Positions 48,776 through 59,019 of a stretch of DNA of 64,000 bases are shown piece by piece; position 1 is the stretch's first letter; every line of letters starts with the position of its first letter. The position numbers and the translations under genes are program-made. The DNA is from Erinaceus europaeus (Eukaryota; Chordata; Mammalia; Eulipotyphla; Erinaceidae), in contig NC_080176.1 of assembly GCF_950295315.1 (NCBI RefSeq), forward strand, positions 29,908,109 through 29,972,108. Direction: 5' to 3'. Under the pieces are notes generated by a model. It was given only the letters and a program-made list of their open reading frames with translations. It searched no databases and was not told the DNA's origin.

Positions 48776-48996
48776 TCTTCTGCCTAACATGGACCACTAG
48801 GGCTGAGAGCAGTCCATTGGGGGTGACAGGCCATTCAAATCCCAGGACCCCAGTGACTGGCACAAGATTCCAGGGTGCAATGATCAGAAGCTGACTGGCT
48901 TTCTTGATCTGCTGTTTGAATATTTATCTGTTGAGTGAACTGGATTTCAGGTCTTATTTATTTTTTTTTACAGAAGAACTGCATATCTTGCATATG

Positions 48997-49210
48997 CAAA
49001 AAAAAAAAAAACCCACCTGCAGGGGAGTCGCTTCACAGGCGGTGAAGCAGGTCTGCAGGTGTCTATCTTTCTCTCCTCCTCTCTGTCTTCCCCTCCTCTC
49101 TCCATTTCTCTCTGTCCTATACAACAACAACAACAATAATAACTACAACAATAAAACAACAAGGGCAACAAAAAGGGAATAAATAAATTAAATAAATATA
49201 AAAAAAAATT
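48997..49210 (+). mobile_element. tRNA-derived SINE, A3 subtype, 5'-truncated
   Basis: An A run precedes CCCACCTGCAGGGGAGTCGC directly, so the head and box B are missing. The CAACAA linker and the AAAAGGGAATAAATAAAT end are complete. Confidence 0.93.
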
Positions 49211-49224
49211 TTTTAAAAGACCAC

Positions 49225-49340
49225 TTTCAGGGGAACAGCTTCACAAGTGTTGAAGCAGGGCTGCAGGTGTCTCTCTTTCCTTCCTTATCTACAGTCTACT
49301 CTCAATTTTTCTCTGTCCATTAATAAGTAAATTTTTAAAA
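49225..49340 (+). mobile_element. SINE A fragment, headless
   Basis: CAGGGGAACAGCTTCACAAG, then GCAGGGCTGCAGGTGTC and TGTCCATTAATAAGTAAA. Confidence 0.75.
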
Positions 49341-49349
49341 ATTAAAGAT

Positions 49350-49465
49350 GAGCAGGGGTAGATAACATGATGGTTATGCAAAGAGATTCATATGCCTGAA
49401 GCTCTGAAGTCTCATGTTCAGTCCCCCACACCACCATAAGCCAGACCTGATCTGTGCTGTGGTAG
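49350..49465 (+). mobile_element. SINE, B family
   Basis: AGCAGGGGTAGATAACATGA, TTATGCAAAGAGATTCATATG and TTCAGTCCCCCACACCACC. Confidence 0.92.
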
Positions 49466-49486
49466 AGAGAGAGAAAGAGAGAAGGA

Positions 49487-49538
<52 letters not shown>

Positions 49539-49635
49539 GGAATGGAGGAAGGAAAGAGGGAAAGAAGGAAAGAAAGAAATAAGGAAAGGAAGGGAGGAAA
49601 GGAAGGAAGGAAGGAAAAAAGGAAGAAAGAAAAGG
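49466..49635 (+). repeat. (GAAA)n / (GGAA)n purine tract at a SINE tail
   Basis: Pure GAAA at about 49483-49538, then mixed GGAA, GGGA and GAAA units to 49635. Seven open frames overlap it on both strands, and all are artefacts. Confidence 0.96.
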
Positions 49636-50184
49636 GCAATGGACCCAATGCAGCCAATGGAAACCCCCACATCCATCCAGACTGTGTCCACTGCCCACAA
49701 CTTTGTGACTCTGTGGGAAGGTCACTGTCATGGTAGTTGGGACTGGCTCCAGGCCTTCTTTGTGGGGAAAGAGATAGAGTCACAGCTGGAGCAGAGGAGG
49801 AACCAGAGAAACACCTCACATCCTATGCCAGGGCTTGTTGTGACAGTGACAGGCAGATGTCAGGACAGACAATGGCACTGACTGGCCAAGAGCTGTTAGC
49901 TGATGGCTGGTCTGGGACAAAGGCATTTGCACCTGCAACTCCCACCCTGAAACCACAGCAAATGTCTATTTACTCCCCCCAAACACAGAGGCCCTCTTGT
50001 ACCTTCTGCTTGTAATGCTTGCCCTTTCCCACCCGATCTGCCCAGAAAGTCTTTACTCTTCAAGCTCCTCACAGTTCTTTCCTGTGACTCAGGTCACCAG
50101 CCAGGCAGAAGTCTTCATATCCAGTGTCAGGATCTTTTCTCCAGACTTCATCTGTACCTGTTGTCTTAGAGATGGTTATCTCAG

Positions 50185-50228
<44 letters not shown>

Positions 50229-50384
50229 GACCAGCAGGTCTCCTGAAGGCCAAAGGCATATCTACTTTTAAATGTAAAGTGTTTATATCACAGCTCGATC
50301 GCCTTTGTGTTTCCTCTCCCCTCACCCCCTCTAGGCTGAAGGCAGGATCTGTGCCTGGTTATCTGTGTGTGACATTTGTTTCAT
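49636..50384. other. Unassigned; contains a (CT)n run
   Basis: (CT)n at 50189-50226. The rest has no repeat or domain signature. The 129-codon plus frame at 49997-50386 crosses the CT run and is not credible. Confidence 0.4.
50189..50226 (+). repeat. (CT)n microsatellite
   Basis: About 19 CT units. Confidence 0.96.
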
Positions 50385-51150
50385 GAATGGATGAAGGATG
50401 AATGGGTGGATGATGAGACTGATGACTAAGTGGATGAGTGGATAATAGATGTTGATTAATAGATGCTTGACTAGATAGATAGATAAGTGGATGAATAGAC
50501 AGATGATTGACTGGGTGGGTGTGGGGAATGGTGGATATTTGGATGGATAGATAAAAGGATAGGTGAGCAGATGGAGAGATAAGTCAAAAGATGGATGGAT
50601 GGATGGATGGATGGATGGATGGATGGATGGATGGATGGATGGACAGATGGGAGGATGGATGGATAATATGTATCATATGCTTAGACGAATGGATGGTTAG
50701 ATGCAGGTGCACATTTGGATAGGCAGATGGCTGTACAAGTGGTTGGATAAGTGGGTGAGTTGGTGGGTGAATGGGTAAATGGATGGGTGGGTGGGTGGAT
50801 GGAGAGATGCGTATAAGCATGGATGGATGAATAGCTGAATGGATGGACAGAAGATTGTGTGTACATGCTTAGGCTTAAATGCGTTGATGACTAAGTGGAT
50901 GGATGGATGGATGGATGGATGGATGGATGGATGGATGGATGGATGGATGGATGGCTATATGGATGGCTATATGGATGGATGATAAATGGGTGAATGGATT
51001 GGTATATGAATAGATAGATGGGTGAGCAGGTGGATGTGTGCATGCATAGAAGCATGGATGATTGGGTGAATAGATGGTTATAACAGAGAATATTTTAATG
51101 GATGGATAAGTAGGCGAATGGACAGATAGGTGACCAGGCAGATAGATAAA
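50385..51150 (+). repeat. GGAT-type minisatellite, about 765 bp
   Basis: Two homogeneous (GGAT)n cores, at about 50591-50644 and 50898-50952, lie within long degenerate flanks of GGATGAATGG, GATAGATGG and GGGTGAGTTGG phrases. The mix of pure cores and decayed flanks suggests repeated local expansion. Confidence 0.93.
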
Positions 51151-51175
51151 AATGCCTCAGCATTTTGGAACCAAG

Positions 51176-51230
51176 AAGAGAGAGAGATAGAGATAGAGAT
51201 AGAGATAGAGAGAGAGAGAGAGAGAGAGAG
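51176..51230 (+). repeat. (GA)n and (GATAGA)n microsatellite
   Basis: GAGATAGAGATAGAGATAG, then a GA run. Confidence 0.94.
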
Positions 51231-51232
51231 GC

Positions 51233-51645
51233 ATTCATCACTGTCATACAGATTGCAGGGTAGAGTATACAGAAAGTCTTCTGGAAACAGTTAAGCCTGA
51301 GGGGGCCCTTTGGGGGAGAACAATAGAATTTTATCAGCCAGAGAAGGAGAACAGAGGTCATCCAAGCAGGAGACAAAGAGGAAAATGACAACTAGGGGGA
51401 TGCATAGGGTAGGAAGTCTTCCTCAGCAGTAGGAACTCCAGAGGAATAGAGATTGTAAAAGAAGGAAGAAGGAAATGAGGGGTCCTGAATGTCCCCATTA
51501 AAAATTGGAGATAGGCCCCACACAAGACAACAGGAGACACTCAGGGGCTTTCTTTCCTGATTTTGTTTGAGCAGAGGCACACACAGGAGGCACGGTTTGG
51601 GGGTGGGAGGTGGAGGACGACTAAGGCACTCAGTCTTCTGCACAC

Positions 51646-51698
<53 letters not shown>

Positions 51699-51919
51699 CA
51701 CTGTGCCATTCAATCCATTATCAGCTCTTGACACCAGTGACTTTTCTCGAATCTGCCAAGCCACTGGGTAGAAGTTGACAACAAGAGCTACAAACTCTGC
51801 AGGGTAACGTGAGAAGCAGATCTGGATCGTGGTCATGGTGTGTTACCTGCCTGCCTGAAGTGGGAGTGGGGGTGGGGAGAGATCTGTGGCTAAAGAGAAT
51901 ATCTAGAAGGGAATGGGGG
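51233..51919. other. Unassigned; contains a (CA)n run
   Basis: (CA)n at 51647-51697. No SINE, LINE or exon signature in the remainder. Confidence 0.4.
51647..51697 (+). repeat. (CA)n microsatellite
   Basis: About 25 CA units. Confidence 0.97.
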
Positions 51920-52160
51920 TTCAAGGGTGGCACATCCGGTTGAGCACATGCACTACCAAGCTCAAGAACCAGGGTTCAAGACCCTGGTCCCAACCTTCAG
52001 TGGGGAAGTTTCACGAGCAGCAAAAAATAAAAAAATTAAAAATTGCAGGTTTCTCACTCTCTTTCTCTCCTTCCCTCTCTCTCTTCTAAGTCCCCTTACC
52101 CTCTCAATCTCTCTCTGCCTTATCAAATAAATGAATGAATAAATAAATCTTTAAATAAAG
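51920..52160 (+). mobile_element. tRNA-derived SINE, A1 subtype, with an A-rich insertion
   Basis: GGTTCAAGGGTGGCACATCC, GGTTCAAGACCC and TGGGGAAGTTTCACGAGC. An A-rich AAAAAATAAAAAAATTAAAA patch interrupts the body before the pyrimidine part. The end is TATCAAATAAATGAATG. Confidence 0.88.
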
Positions 52161-52214
52161 AGAGAGAGAGAGAGGGAAAAGGAAATGGAAGAAGTGACAG
52201 CTCAGATAATGGTC

Positions 52215-52700
52215 ACCAAAGTGTTGTCTGGATGGCAACTTGCTACCATACACAAAGACCTGGGTTCAAACCCCAACTCCCCACCTGCAGAGTGGGGAAG
52301 CTTCATAAATAGTTAAGCAGGTCTGCAAGTATTTCTGTCTCTCTCCCTCTTTACCTTTCCCTTGCCCTCTCAATTTCTTACTGTTCTAGCAATTAAAAGA
52401 AGAGAGAGAGAGAGAGAAGAAGAAGAAGAAGAAGAAGAAGAAGAAGAAGAAGAAGAAGAAGAAGAAGAAGAAGAAGAAGAAGGAGAAGGAGAAGGAGAAG
52501 GAGAAGGAGAAGGAGAAGGAGAAGGAGAAGGAGAAGGAGAAGGAGAAGGAGAAGGAGAAGGAGAAGGAGAAGGAGAAGGAGAAGGAGAAGGAGAAGGAGA
52601 AGGAGAAGGAGAAGGAGAAGTGACCATCAGGAGTGGATTTGTCTGTCATGCAGGCACCAAGCCTAAGCAAAAATCCTGATGGCAATAAAAAAAAATGGTG
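52215..52700 (+). mobile_element. tRNA-derived SINE, A2 subtype, carrying a 215-bp microsatellite
   Basis: The body ends CTGTTCTAGCAATTAAAAG. The module returns as CCATCAGGAGTGGATTTGTC to AAATCCTGATGGCAATAAAA. The linker is replaced by the GAA/GAAGGA array. Confidence 0.94.
52403..52620 (+). repeat. (GA)n, (GAA)n and (GAAGGA)n purine array
   Basis: Uninterrupted purine strand: GA at 52403-52417, GAA at about 52418-52480 and GAAGGA (GGAGAA register) from about 52481 to 52620. All three frames and both strands are stop-free, which explains the Glu/Gly and Pro/Ser frames. Confidence 0.98.
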
Positions 52701-52847
52701 ACACCCAGTGCCAATACTAATCTCTCTGTCCTTTGGGGCCTTGCCCAGCCACTGTGTGACCCCCTGAAGAACACCCTCATTCACTAGAGAAGCTGGAGGT
52801 GTGAGCTCATCATTCAGTTCAGATGACAGGAAAGGCATGAAGTGGGT

Positions 52848-53070
52848 GCCGGTCTGGTGATGAACCTGACTGAGCGCACGCACATGTTACAGTGAGCAAG
52901 AACTTGGGTTCAGTCCCCACCTGCTGGGGGAAGGCTTTATAAACGATGAAGCAGGTCTTTGGGGGGGGGGTTCTGTCTCTTTCCCTCTCTCACTCCCCCT
53001 TTCCCTCTTGATTTCTGGCTGTCTGTCTCTATCCAAGAAATAAATAAAGACAATAAAAATATACAAATAA
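52848..53070 (+). mobile_element. tRNA-derived SINE, A1 subtype
   Basis: GTGCCGGTCTGGTGATGAACC, GAGCGCACGCACATGTTAC, GGTTCAGTCCCC, a G run and CTATCCAAGAAATAAATAAAG. Confidence 0.9.
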
Positions 53071-53083
53071 TTGAAAAAAATTT

Positions 53084-53135
53084 AAAGGAGGAGGAGGAGA
53101 AAGAGAAGGAGGAGGAGGAGGAAGAGGAAGAGACC
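53084..53135 (+). repeat. (GGA)n / GAAGA purine tract
   Basis: GGAGGAGGAGAAAGAG and similar, near the preceding SINE tail. Confidence 0.9.
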
Positions 53136-53589
53136 CAAAGTGAAGTTGTGAGGAGGAGGGAATGAAGGCAGAACCCCTCTGTGCCCTGGGCACATGTGTC
53201 TGTCCCTCCTGCTTTCATCCCACTGCCCCCTCCTCCCATGAGCCTCTCTGGGATGCAGCGACAGCTTCACCTGCTGCCTCTCAGGGCCTATCTAGGCAGC
53301 CGCCTGTCACTTCTGGTGCTTGCAGAAGAGCAGGCAAAGGCAAGGGCTGCAGTGGCTCTAATTACTGTATACTAATTGGGCCACCTTCAGGCTTGTGGCT
53401 GGTGCCTCCCTGAAAGTAGATGACAGGAGCCCCTGCCTTGCCTTGCTCTACTTATTCTTCTAGTGCTCCCAGGATATTCTGATCCAGGGAACAGCCTGCA
53501 CAATTGGCCCTGGGCTGGGAGGCGACTCAGCAATGACAGTCCCTGGATGATGCTCCCATAGTCCAGTGGGCTGAGGCAGAGCCTTTTCT
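53136..53589. other. GC-moderate single-copy-looking sequence
   Basis: No repeat signature. GGCTCTAATTACTGTATACTAATTGG at about 53353-53379 is the only TAAT-rich patch. The 64- and 83-codon frames lack domain or splice support. Confidence 0.4.
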
Positions 53590-54027
53590 GTCTTTAACAT
53601 TTTATCTTTTTTTGTTTATTGATTGGATAGATAAAGAGAGAAATTGAGAAGGGAAGGAAAGATTGAGATGGAGAGAGAGTGGAGAAAGGAGACATCTGCA
53701 GCCCTGTTTCACCACTCATGAAGCTTCCCCCTGCCAAAAGAGGGAACCAGGGGTTTGAACCTGGATCCTTGTGCATGGTGATATAGCTGCTCTACCAAGT
53801 GTGCCTCTGCCTGGCTCCAGAGAAAGGTTTTGTTTCTGTTGTTATTTATAATGTATTCATTTGCTGGACAGAGACAGATACTGAGATGGGAAGGGAAGAC
53901 AGAGAGAGACTTGCAGTACTACTTCACCACTTGTGAAGCATCCCCCTGCATGGGTGGACTTGAACACAAATCTTTGTGCATGGTAACAGGTGCACTCAAC
54001 CAAGTGCACCACCACTTTGCCCCTGGT
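53590..54027 (-). mobile_element. Two antisense A1 SINEs in series
   Basis: 53590-53820: TTTGTTTATTGATTGGATAG to CTCTGCCTGGCTCC. 53835-54027: TTATAATGTATTCATTTGCTG to GTGCACCACCACTTTGCCCC. Confidence 0.92.
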
Positions 54028-54034
54028 TTTTGTT

Positions 54035-54344
54035 TTGGGATTTTTAAAAAGATTTTTATTGTTTTCCCTTTTGTTGCCCTTTTTTAATTATTGTAGTTAT
54101 TATTGTTGTTGTTACTGATATTGTCATTGTTAGATAGGACAGAGAGAAATGGAGAGAGGAGGGGAAGACAGAGAGAGAGAAAGAAAGAGAGACACCTGCA
54201 GACCTGCTTCACCTCCTGTGAAGCGACCCCTACCCCTATAGGTGTGGAGCCAGGGGTTCGAACTGGGATCCTTACGCTGCCTGCCGGGTCCTTGCACTTC
54301 CCGCCATGTGTGCTTAACCTACTGCACTACCACCCAGCCCCCCA
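54035..54344 (-). mobile_element. tRNA-derived SINE, A3 subtype
   Basis: TTTCCCTTTTGTTGCCC, TTATTGTTGTTGTTACTG, GAAGCGACCCCTACCCC, GGTTCGAACTGGG and CTACTGCACTACCACCCAG. Confidence 0.95.
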
Positions 54345-54500
54345 AATTTCATCTTTGGTGCTTCGGGAGATTGAACCTGGGACTTTGGAGCCCCAGGCAC
54401 AAGAGTCTTTTTGCATAACCATTATGCTATCTACCCTCTGAGCCTCGAGCAAGAGAGTCTTTTGCAGAACCACTACGCTGTCTTTCACAACCCTAGTTTG
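54345..54500 (-). mobile_element. SINE, B family, antisense, plus a tail-end partial copy
   Basis: GGGAGATTGAACCTGGGACTT and TTGCATAACCATTATGCTATC. A second short head complement (TTTTGCAGAACCACTACGCTG) follows. Confidence 0.85.
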
Positions 54501-54519
54501 TTGTTGTTGTTGTGCTTTG

Positions 54520-54645
54520 TTTAATTAGAGAGAAAGAAACCAGAGCACCACTCTGATGCATGTGGTCCTGAAGGTCAAGTCAGAAGCCTGAGATACATAC
54601 ACAAGACCTGCATCTCACCAGCTGAGCTATTTCCCTAGGCAGAGC
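54520..54645 (-). mobile_element. Old antisense tRNA-like SINE
   Basis: AGAGCACCACTCTGATGCATG, TCAAGTCAGAAGCCTGAG and TCTCACCAGCTGAGCTATTTC. Confidence 0.55.
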
Positions 54646-54705
54646 TGAGTGTCTGTTTGGGGGCATTAAATGTCCTGAGTGGCCCTCCCTATGAAAACTT
54701 CCTTG

Positions 54706-54708
<3 letters not shown>

Positions 54709-54743
<35 letters not shown>
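54709..54743 (+). repeat. (GT)n microsatellite
   Basis: About 17 GT units. Confidence 0.95.
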
Positions 54744-54747
<4 letters not shown>

Positions 54748-54859
54748 CTGATGGGAGTGGTTTATAGTTTTCCTTGGCTTTTCAAATAAGCCCATACCTC
54801 TTCTTTTTTTGCTACCATGTACTCTGTGCCCACATATTATAAATTAATTTTTCAAAGAC

Positions 54860-55052
54860 TTATGAGTCTTTAATATTTATTTATGTATTTAATAGGACAG
54901 TGAGAAAGTGAGAAGGGAATGGGAGACTGAGAGGGAGAGGGACATCTGCATCACTGCTTCACCACATGTGAAGCTTCCCCCCTGCAGGTGGGGACCAGAG
55001 ACTTGAACCCATGTATGTGGGTTCTGCTGGGTGAGCCACAACCCAGCCACCC
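54860..55052 (-). mobile_element. tRNA-derived SINE, A1 subtype
   Basis: TTTATTTATGTATTTAATAGG, TGCATCACTGCTTCACCAC, GACTTGAACCCATG and GGTGAGCCACAACCCAGCC. Confidence 0.9.
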
Positions 55053-55096
55053 AGAAAATCTTATCTTGAAGAAATGTTTAAAAAACCACTGGCCTC

Positions 55097-55350
55097 GGGG
55101 CTGGGCAGTGACTCACCCAATAGAGTACAGGTTACCATCCATAGGGAACTGGGTTCAAGCTCCCCAGTTTCTACTTGTAGTGGGGGGATTTTCACAAGTG
55201 ATGAAGTAGTACTGCAAGTGTTTCACCTTCTCCCTCTCTCTCTTTCCCTTTCTCTTTCTCCCCCGGCCCCATCTTCTATCAAAAGGAAAGAAAAAGGAAA
55301 AATAGCCACCAAGAACCAGTGGAACCATGGAGAAAATAAACCCTGGTAGC
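55097..55350 (+). mobile_element. tRNA-derived SINE, A2 subtype, diverged
   Basis: GGGGCTGGGCAGTGACTCACC, GGTTCAAGCTCCCC, a CT-rich body, GCCACCAAGAACCAGTGGA and ATAAACCCTGGTAGC. Confidence 0.9.
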
Positions 55351-55575
55351 AAACAAACATTGACCTAAAAGGGGGGAAAGCCTCTAACTCATCAGAAACA
55401 GAATTTCTTTATTCCCTGCATGCCCTTAGGGAAATCAATCTAACAGAAGAAAAATGTGAGAGGGACGTCAGTGGTGGCTGAAGTCAGAGCAGAGAACAAT
55501 CAAAGGATCAGGGCCTTGGAAACGGGATCCCCAGCCCCCCTCTGTCTGGCCCATAGAAGAAAGAACTTGCTGAGG

Positions 55576-55864
55576 GGAGTCAGGCGGGTTAAGCAGACAT
55601 GGTGCAAGGTGCAAGGACCTAAGAATCCTGGTTCCAGCCCCTGGCTCCCCACCTACACAAGAGATACTTCACAGATGGTGATACAGGTCTGCAGGTGTCT
55701 CTCTTTCTCTCTCCCTCTCTGTCTTCCCCTCCTTTCTCCATTTCTCTCTGTTCTGTCCAACAACGACAACATCAACAACAATGATAATAACTACAACAAT
55801 AAAACAACAAGGGCAACAAAAGGGAATAAATTAATATTAAAAAAAGAAATTAACTTGTTAAAAA
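55576..55864 (+). mobile_element. tRNA-derived SINE, A3 subtype, with target duplication
   Basis: GGAGTCAGGCGGGTTAAGCAG (head internally shortened), GGTTCCAGCCCC, a CAACAA linker and GGGCAACAAAAGGGAATAAA. AAGAACTTGCTGAGG (55561-55575) and AAGAATTTGCTGAGG (55865-55879) flank it with one mismatch. Confidence 0.95.
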
Positions 55865-55879
55865 AAGAATTTGCTGAGG

Positions 55880-56146
55880 CTATGTCAAGAAAGTTAAAAG
55901 TTTAAAACAAAAGAAAAAAGTTAAAAGTTAGTTCAGTTCAAACCATGTGTCATTTGCCACACATTTTTTCTGGATCCAAGTTTAAGTGTTTATTAAAACA
56001 TGCACCAAATGTCTAATTTCTGTCGTGATCCCTCCTAACTGGTATACCTATATGTGTGTTATTAATTTATTTTAGTGATTGATTGATTGATGGGTTGGTT
56101 GACTGAACTTCCTGCCTTAGAAAAGAGTTGAAAGAACTATGCTAAA
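55880..56146. other. No recognisable repeat or gene
   Basis: Short AT-rich island with a GATTGATTGATGG run near 56080. Confidence 0.4.
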
Positions 56147-56425
56147 GAGCTGGACAGTGGCACACCTGGTTGAGTGCACACACTACCATGGGATCCAGGT
56201 TCAAGCCTTTGGACCCCATCTATAGAGGAGAAGCTTCAAGAATAGTGAAGCAGGCCTTCACAAATCTCTGGCTCTCTCCCTCTCTATTTACACATTCCTT
56301 CTCGGTTTCTTTCTGTTCTGTCAAAGGAAAAAAGGAAATTTAAAAAGGAGCATGGGGGCTCTCCAGGAGCAGTGGATTCATCATGCAGGCACATAGTCCC
56401 CACAATAATCATAGTGGCAATGACA
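56147..56425 (+). mobile_element. tRNA-derived SINE, A2 subtype
   Basis: GAGCTGGACAGTGGCACACC, AGGTTCAAGCCTTTGG, TGTCAAAGGAAAAAAGG, CCAGGAGCAGTGGATTC and CACAATAATCATAGTGGCAA. Confidence 0.92.
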
Positions 56426-56636
56426 GATAAAAGAACTATGAAGGAAAGAGTCAGCTATGCCCCACCTGGACTCCACATGGAACTCCAGAACACACCTGCA
56501 TACCCCCCAGCTCCATGCCTCCAGCCAGCCTCTGCCTGCCCATCACACCTCTATCTTCCTCCTTGCTGCTGTCGGCTTAGTTTCCTGACACTGTCCTGCC
56601 TCTTCCATTGGGTCCTCCAGACATAAATCAGGGATA

Positions 56637-56845
56637 ATGGGGCTAGGTGGTAGTGTACTCGGTTACCATGATCAAGGATCCATATTCAAGCCCCCTGTCC
56701 CTACCTGCAGGAAAGAAGCTTCATGAGATGTAAAGCAGAGATGCAAGTGTTTGTGTGTCTAGATAGAAAGAGTTCTATCTCCCCCCTTCTATCTTAATTT
56801 CTCTTTGTCTCTATCCAATAAATAAGCAAATAAATATTTACAAAA
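56637..56845 (+). mobile_element. tRNA-derived SINE, A1 subtype
   Basis: ATGGGGCTAGGTGGTAGTGTAC, ATTCAAGCCCCCTGTCCC and CTATCCAATAAATAAGC. Confidence 0.92.
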
Positions 56846-56857
56846 AAGAAACCAGGG

Positions 56858-57137
56858 GGAGTCGGGCGGTAGCTCAGCAGGTTAAGCGCGTATGGAGTGA
56901 AGCACAAGGACCGGCATAAGGATCCCAGTTCAAGCCCCAGGCTCCCCACCTGCAGGGGAGTCACTTCACAAGTGGTGAAACAGGTCTGCAGGTGTCTATC
57001 TTTCTCTCCCCCTCTTTGTCTTCCCCTCCTCTCTCCACTTCTCTCTGTCCTATCTAACAATGACAACATCAATAACAATAATAACTACAACAAAGGAGCA
57101 ACAAAAGGGAATAAATAAATTTTTTTTTAAAAAAAAG
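56858..57137 (+). mobile_element. tRNA-derived SINE, A3 subtype, with exact 12-bp target duplication
   Basis: GGAGTCGGGCGGTAGCTCAG head, GGGGAGTCACTTCACAAG, CAATAACAATAATAAC linker and CAACAAAAGGGAATAAATAA. AAGAAACCAGGG flanks it at 56846-56857 and 57138-57149. The target was the A tail of the previous SINE. Confidence 0.96.
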
Positions 57138-57174
57138 AAGAAACCAGGGTCCTTTGGAGACATGGATCTAATAG

Positions 57175-57780
57175 ATGTTCTGTCCTCAACCTTTTACCCA
57201 TCAAGTTGCAGACACTGCCATGACACCATCCTGACTTTCCAAGGCAGACGACCTCACCAACGTGTCCTGGAACCCCACCTCCCCAGAGCCCTACCACACT
57301 TGAAAACAGGCAGGGCCTGTAGTTTGATCTGCCAATGTCCATGTCTATCAGAGAAGTAATTACAGAAACCATATCACCCACCTTATGCACACCACAAAGA
57401 ATTTTGGTCCAGGGGCTGGGTGGTGGCACACCTAGTTGAGTGCACATGTTACAATGACAAGAACCTGGGTTTGAGCCCCCTGTCCCCATCTGGAGAGGGA
57501 AAGCTTCATGAGTGATGAAGCAATTCTGCAGAGGTCTCTCTTTCTCTCTCCCCTTCTAGCTCCCCCTTCCCTCTGAATGTCTGTCTCTATCCAATAAGAA
57601 AAAATAAAGATAATTTTTTTAAAAAGGACGTTAGGTTCATATTCCCAGAGGGTAAATAACAGGGAACCTTCCAATGAAGAGGATGGGACAAAGGACTCTA
57701 GTGGTGGGAATTGTGTGGAATTGCACCCCTGTTATTTTGCAATCTTGTTAATTAAATCATTAATAAAAATTTTTAAATTA
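57175..57780 (+). mobile_element. L1-b LINE 3' end, split by a SINE
   Basis: CATCAAGTTGCAGACACTGCC to AAAGAATTTTGGTCC, then TCATATTCCCAGAGGGTAAA to AATCATTAATAAAAATTTT after the SINE. Confidence 0.85.
57413..57626 (+). mobile_element. tRNA-derived SINE, A1 subtype, inside L1-b
   Basis: GGGGCTGGGTGGTGGCACACC, GGTTTGAGCCCCC and CTATCCAATAAGAAAAAATA. Confidence 0.93.
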
Positions 57781-57783
57781 AAA

Positions 57784-57975
57784 AAAGAAGCCAGACTTTC
57801 CACTTTCTGCACCCCATAATTACCCTGGGCCCATATTCCCAGAGGGTTAAAGAATAGGAAAGCTACCAGAGAAGGGGATGGGATACAGAGTTCTGGTGGT
57901 GGGAACTGTGTGGAATTGTACCCTCTTATCTTATCGTCTTGTCAGTGTTTCCATTTTATAAATAAAAAAAAAATT
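57784..57975 (+). mobile_element. Second L1-b 3' end, 5'-truncated
   Basis: Starts AAGAAGCCAGACTTTCCACT and ends TTCCATTTTATAAATAAAAA. It sits directly on the A-rich end of the previous L1-b copy. Confidence 0.85.
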
Positions 57976-58948
57976 TTTAAAGTAGAAGGGAGGAATGGAA
58001 AGATTACTTGCCAATATGTTTATAGTGCATGCTTTTAACATTGTCCTTAGCTATTTTTTTAGTTTTGTTTCTCCAGAAGCATTTAAAAATTTTTTTTTAA
58101 AGTTTAGGATAAGAAAATTTTTAAAAAGAAAGTCACCAATAGAGTATTTTTTATTGAACCTACCACTGATTCAAAGTCATTGCCAGCCAGACCTCCAAGG
58201 CTGCCCCACAGACTAGATAGGAACCATCTTCCAAGGGAGCTAGACTTGCAGATGCTGCACATTCTGTGAGGGGAAAGAAAAGAGCCTCTGTCTTGTCTTT
58301 GTTTTTAACAGACGTTGAGATCAGCTCATTAATTCCACGAACGCAGAGCAGTGTCAGGGCCAAACAAAGCGTGTGATGCCGGTACCACAATCACACTGAG
58401 GCCAGGGCAGGCAGCTAGCCTGAAAGTTTCATTAAGAGGGTCTGGGAAGCACACGGGGCAGACAATGAATGTCTTTCTGTGTTGTGCCCACACTCATAAT
58501 GGGACACGATGCTGGTTTCGGTTGGCGATGTGTGAGCAGATAAAGAACATCTTGTAAGACTTGGTTGGCCTGTGGTTTTATTATTGTTATTACTGAGAGA
58601 AGATGATTTTTTAAAAAAATCCTCCTACAGAGGCCTCCATGCACTACTGTAAACCATGTCCTGCTGCTATGCCTGAATTTCTCTGATGGCTCAGGGCACA
58701 TTTTTTTTTGGCGGGGGGGAACTACTGCCCTACCCCCTAGCTGTGCCCATCGGGAAGGTAACCTGTGCCCAGGAACAGGCAGACAGGTTATAACAGTCAG
58801 ATTGTTTACACATTATAGAGGGCTAATTCTTGTAGATCAGCAAGATGGGATATGTCTGAGAGTTAAAGGGGAGGGGAGACTATTGGTAATTATACCTAAG
58901 AAATAGGCCCCACAGGCAGAGAGAACCCAGCCACCTTCAAACTGTGAT
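57976..58948. other. Single-copy-looking sequence
   Basis: AT-rich at first, then at about 58,310-58,450 a stretch (AGCTCATTAATTCCACGAACG, ATGCCGGTACCACAATCACAC) that keeps CpGs and may be conserved non-coding DNA. No exon chain recognised. Confidence 0.4.
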
Positions 58949-58958
58949 ATGTGAACCT

Positions 58959-59019
58959 TCTTCTTCTTCTAGCGTTTGCCCTTCTTCCGTAGCCAGTCAA
59001 CAGCGTCAGGTTGAGCCTG
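58959..59019 (-). mobile_element. 61-bp Vingi 3'-end stub with target duplication
   Basis: CTAGCGTTTGCCCTTCTTCC and GTAGCCAGTCAACAGCGTCA match the 3' end of the Vingi copy at 32,206 with few differences, after the same CTTCTTCTTCT tail complement. ATGTGAACCT (58949-58958) and ATGTAAACCT (59020-59029) flank it with one mismatch. Confidence 0.9.

Noticed and set aside
49466..49635. CRISPR-like or regulatory repeat array
   Set aside because: It is a tetranucleotide microsatellite grown from a SINE tail. There are no spacers, and no CRISPR array is present anywhere in the window.
52418..52480. Idea that the (GAA)n array came from a Vingi GAA tail
   Set aside because: The array sits between the body and 3' module of an A2 SINE, and no Vingi 3' sequence (CTAGCGTTTGC type) adjoins it.
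52362..52679. Open frames rich in Glu/Gly, Pro/Ser and Phe/Ser across the purine array
   Set aside because: All frames are open only because the repeat contains no stop codon. They are translations of (GAA)n and (GAAGGA)n inside a SINE.
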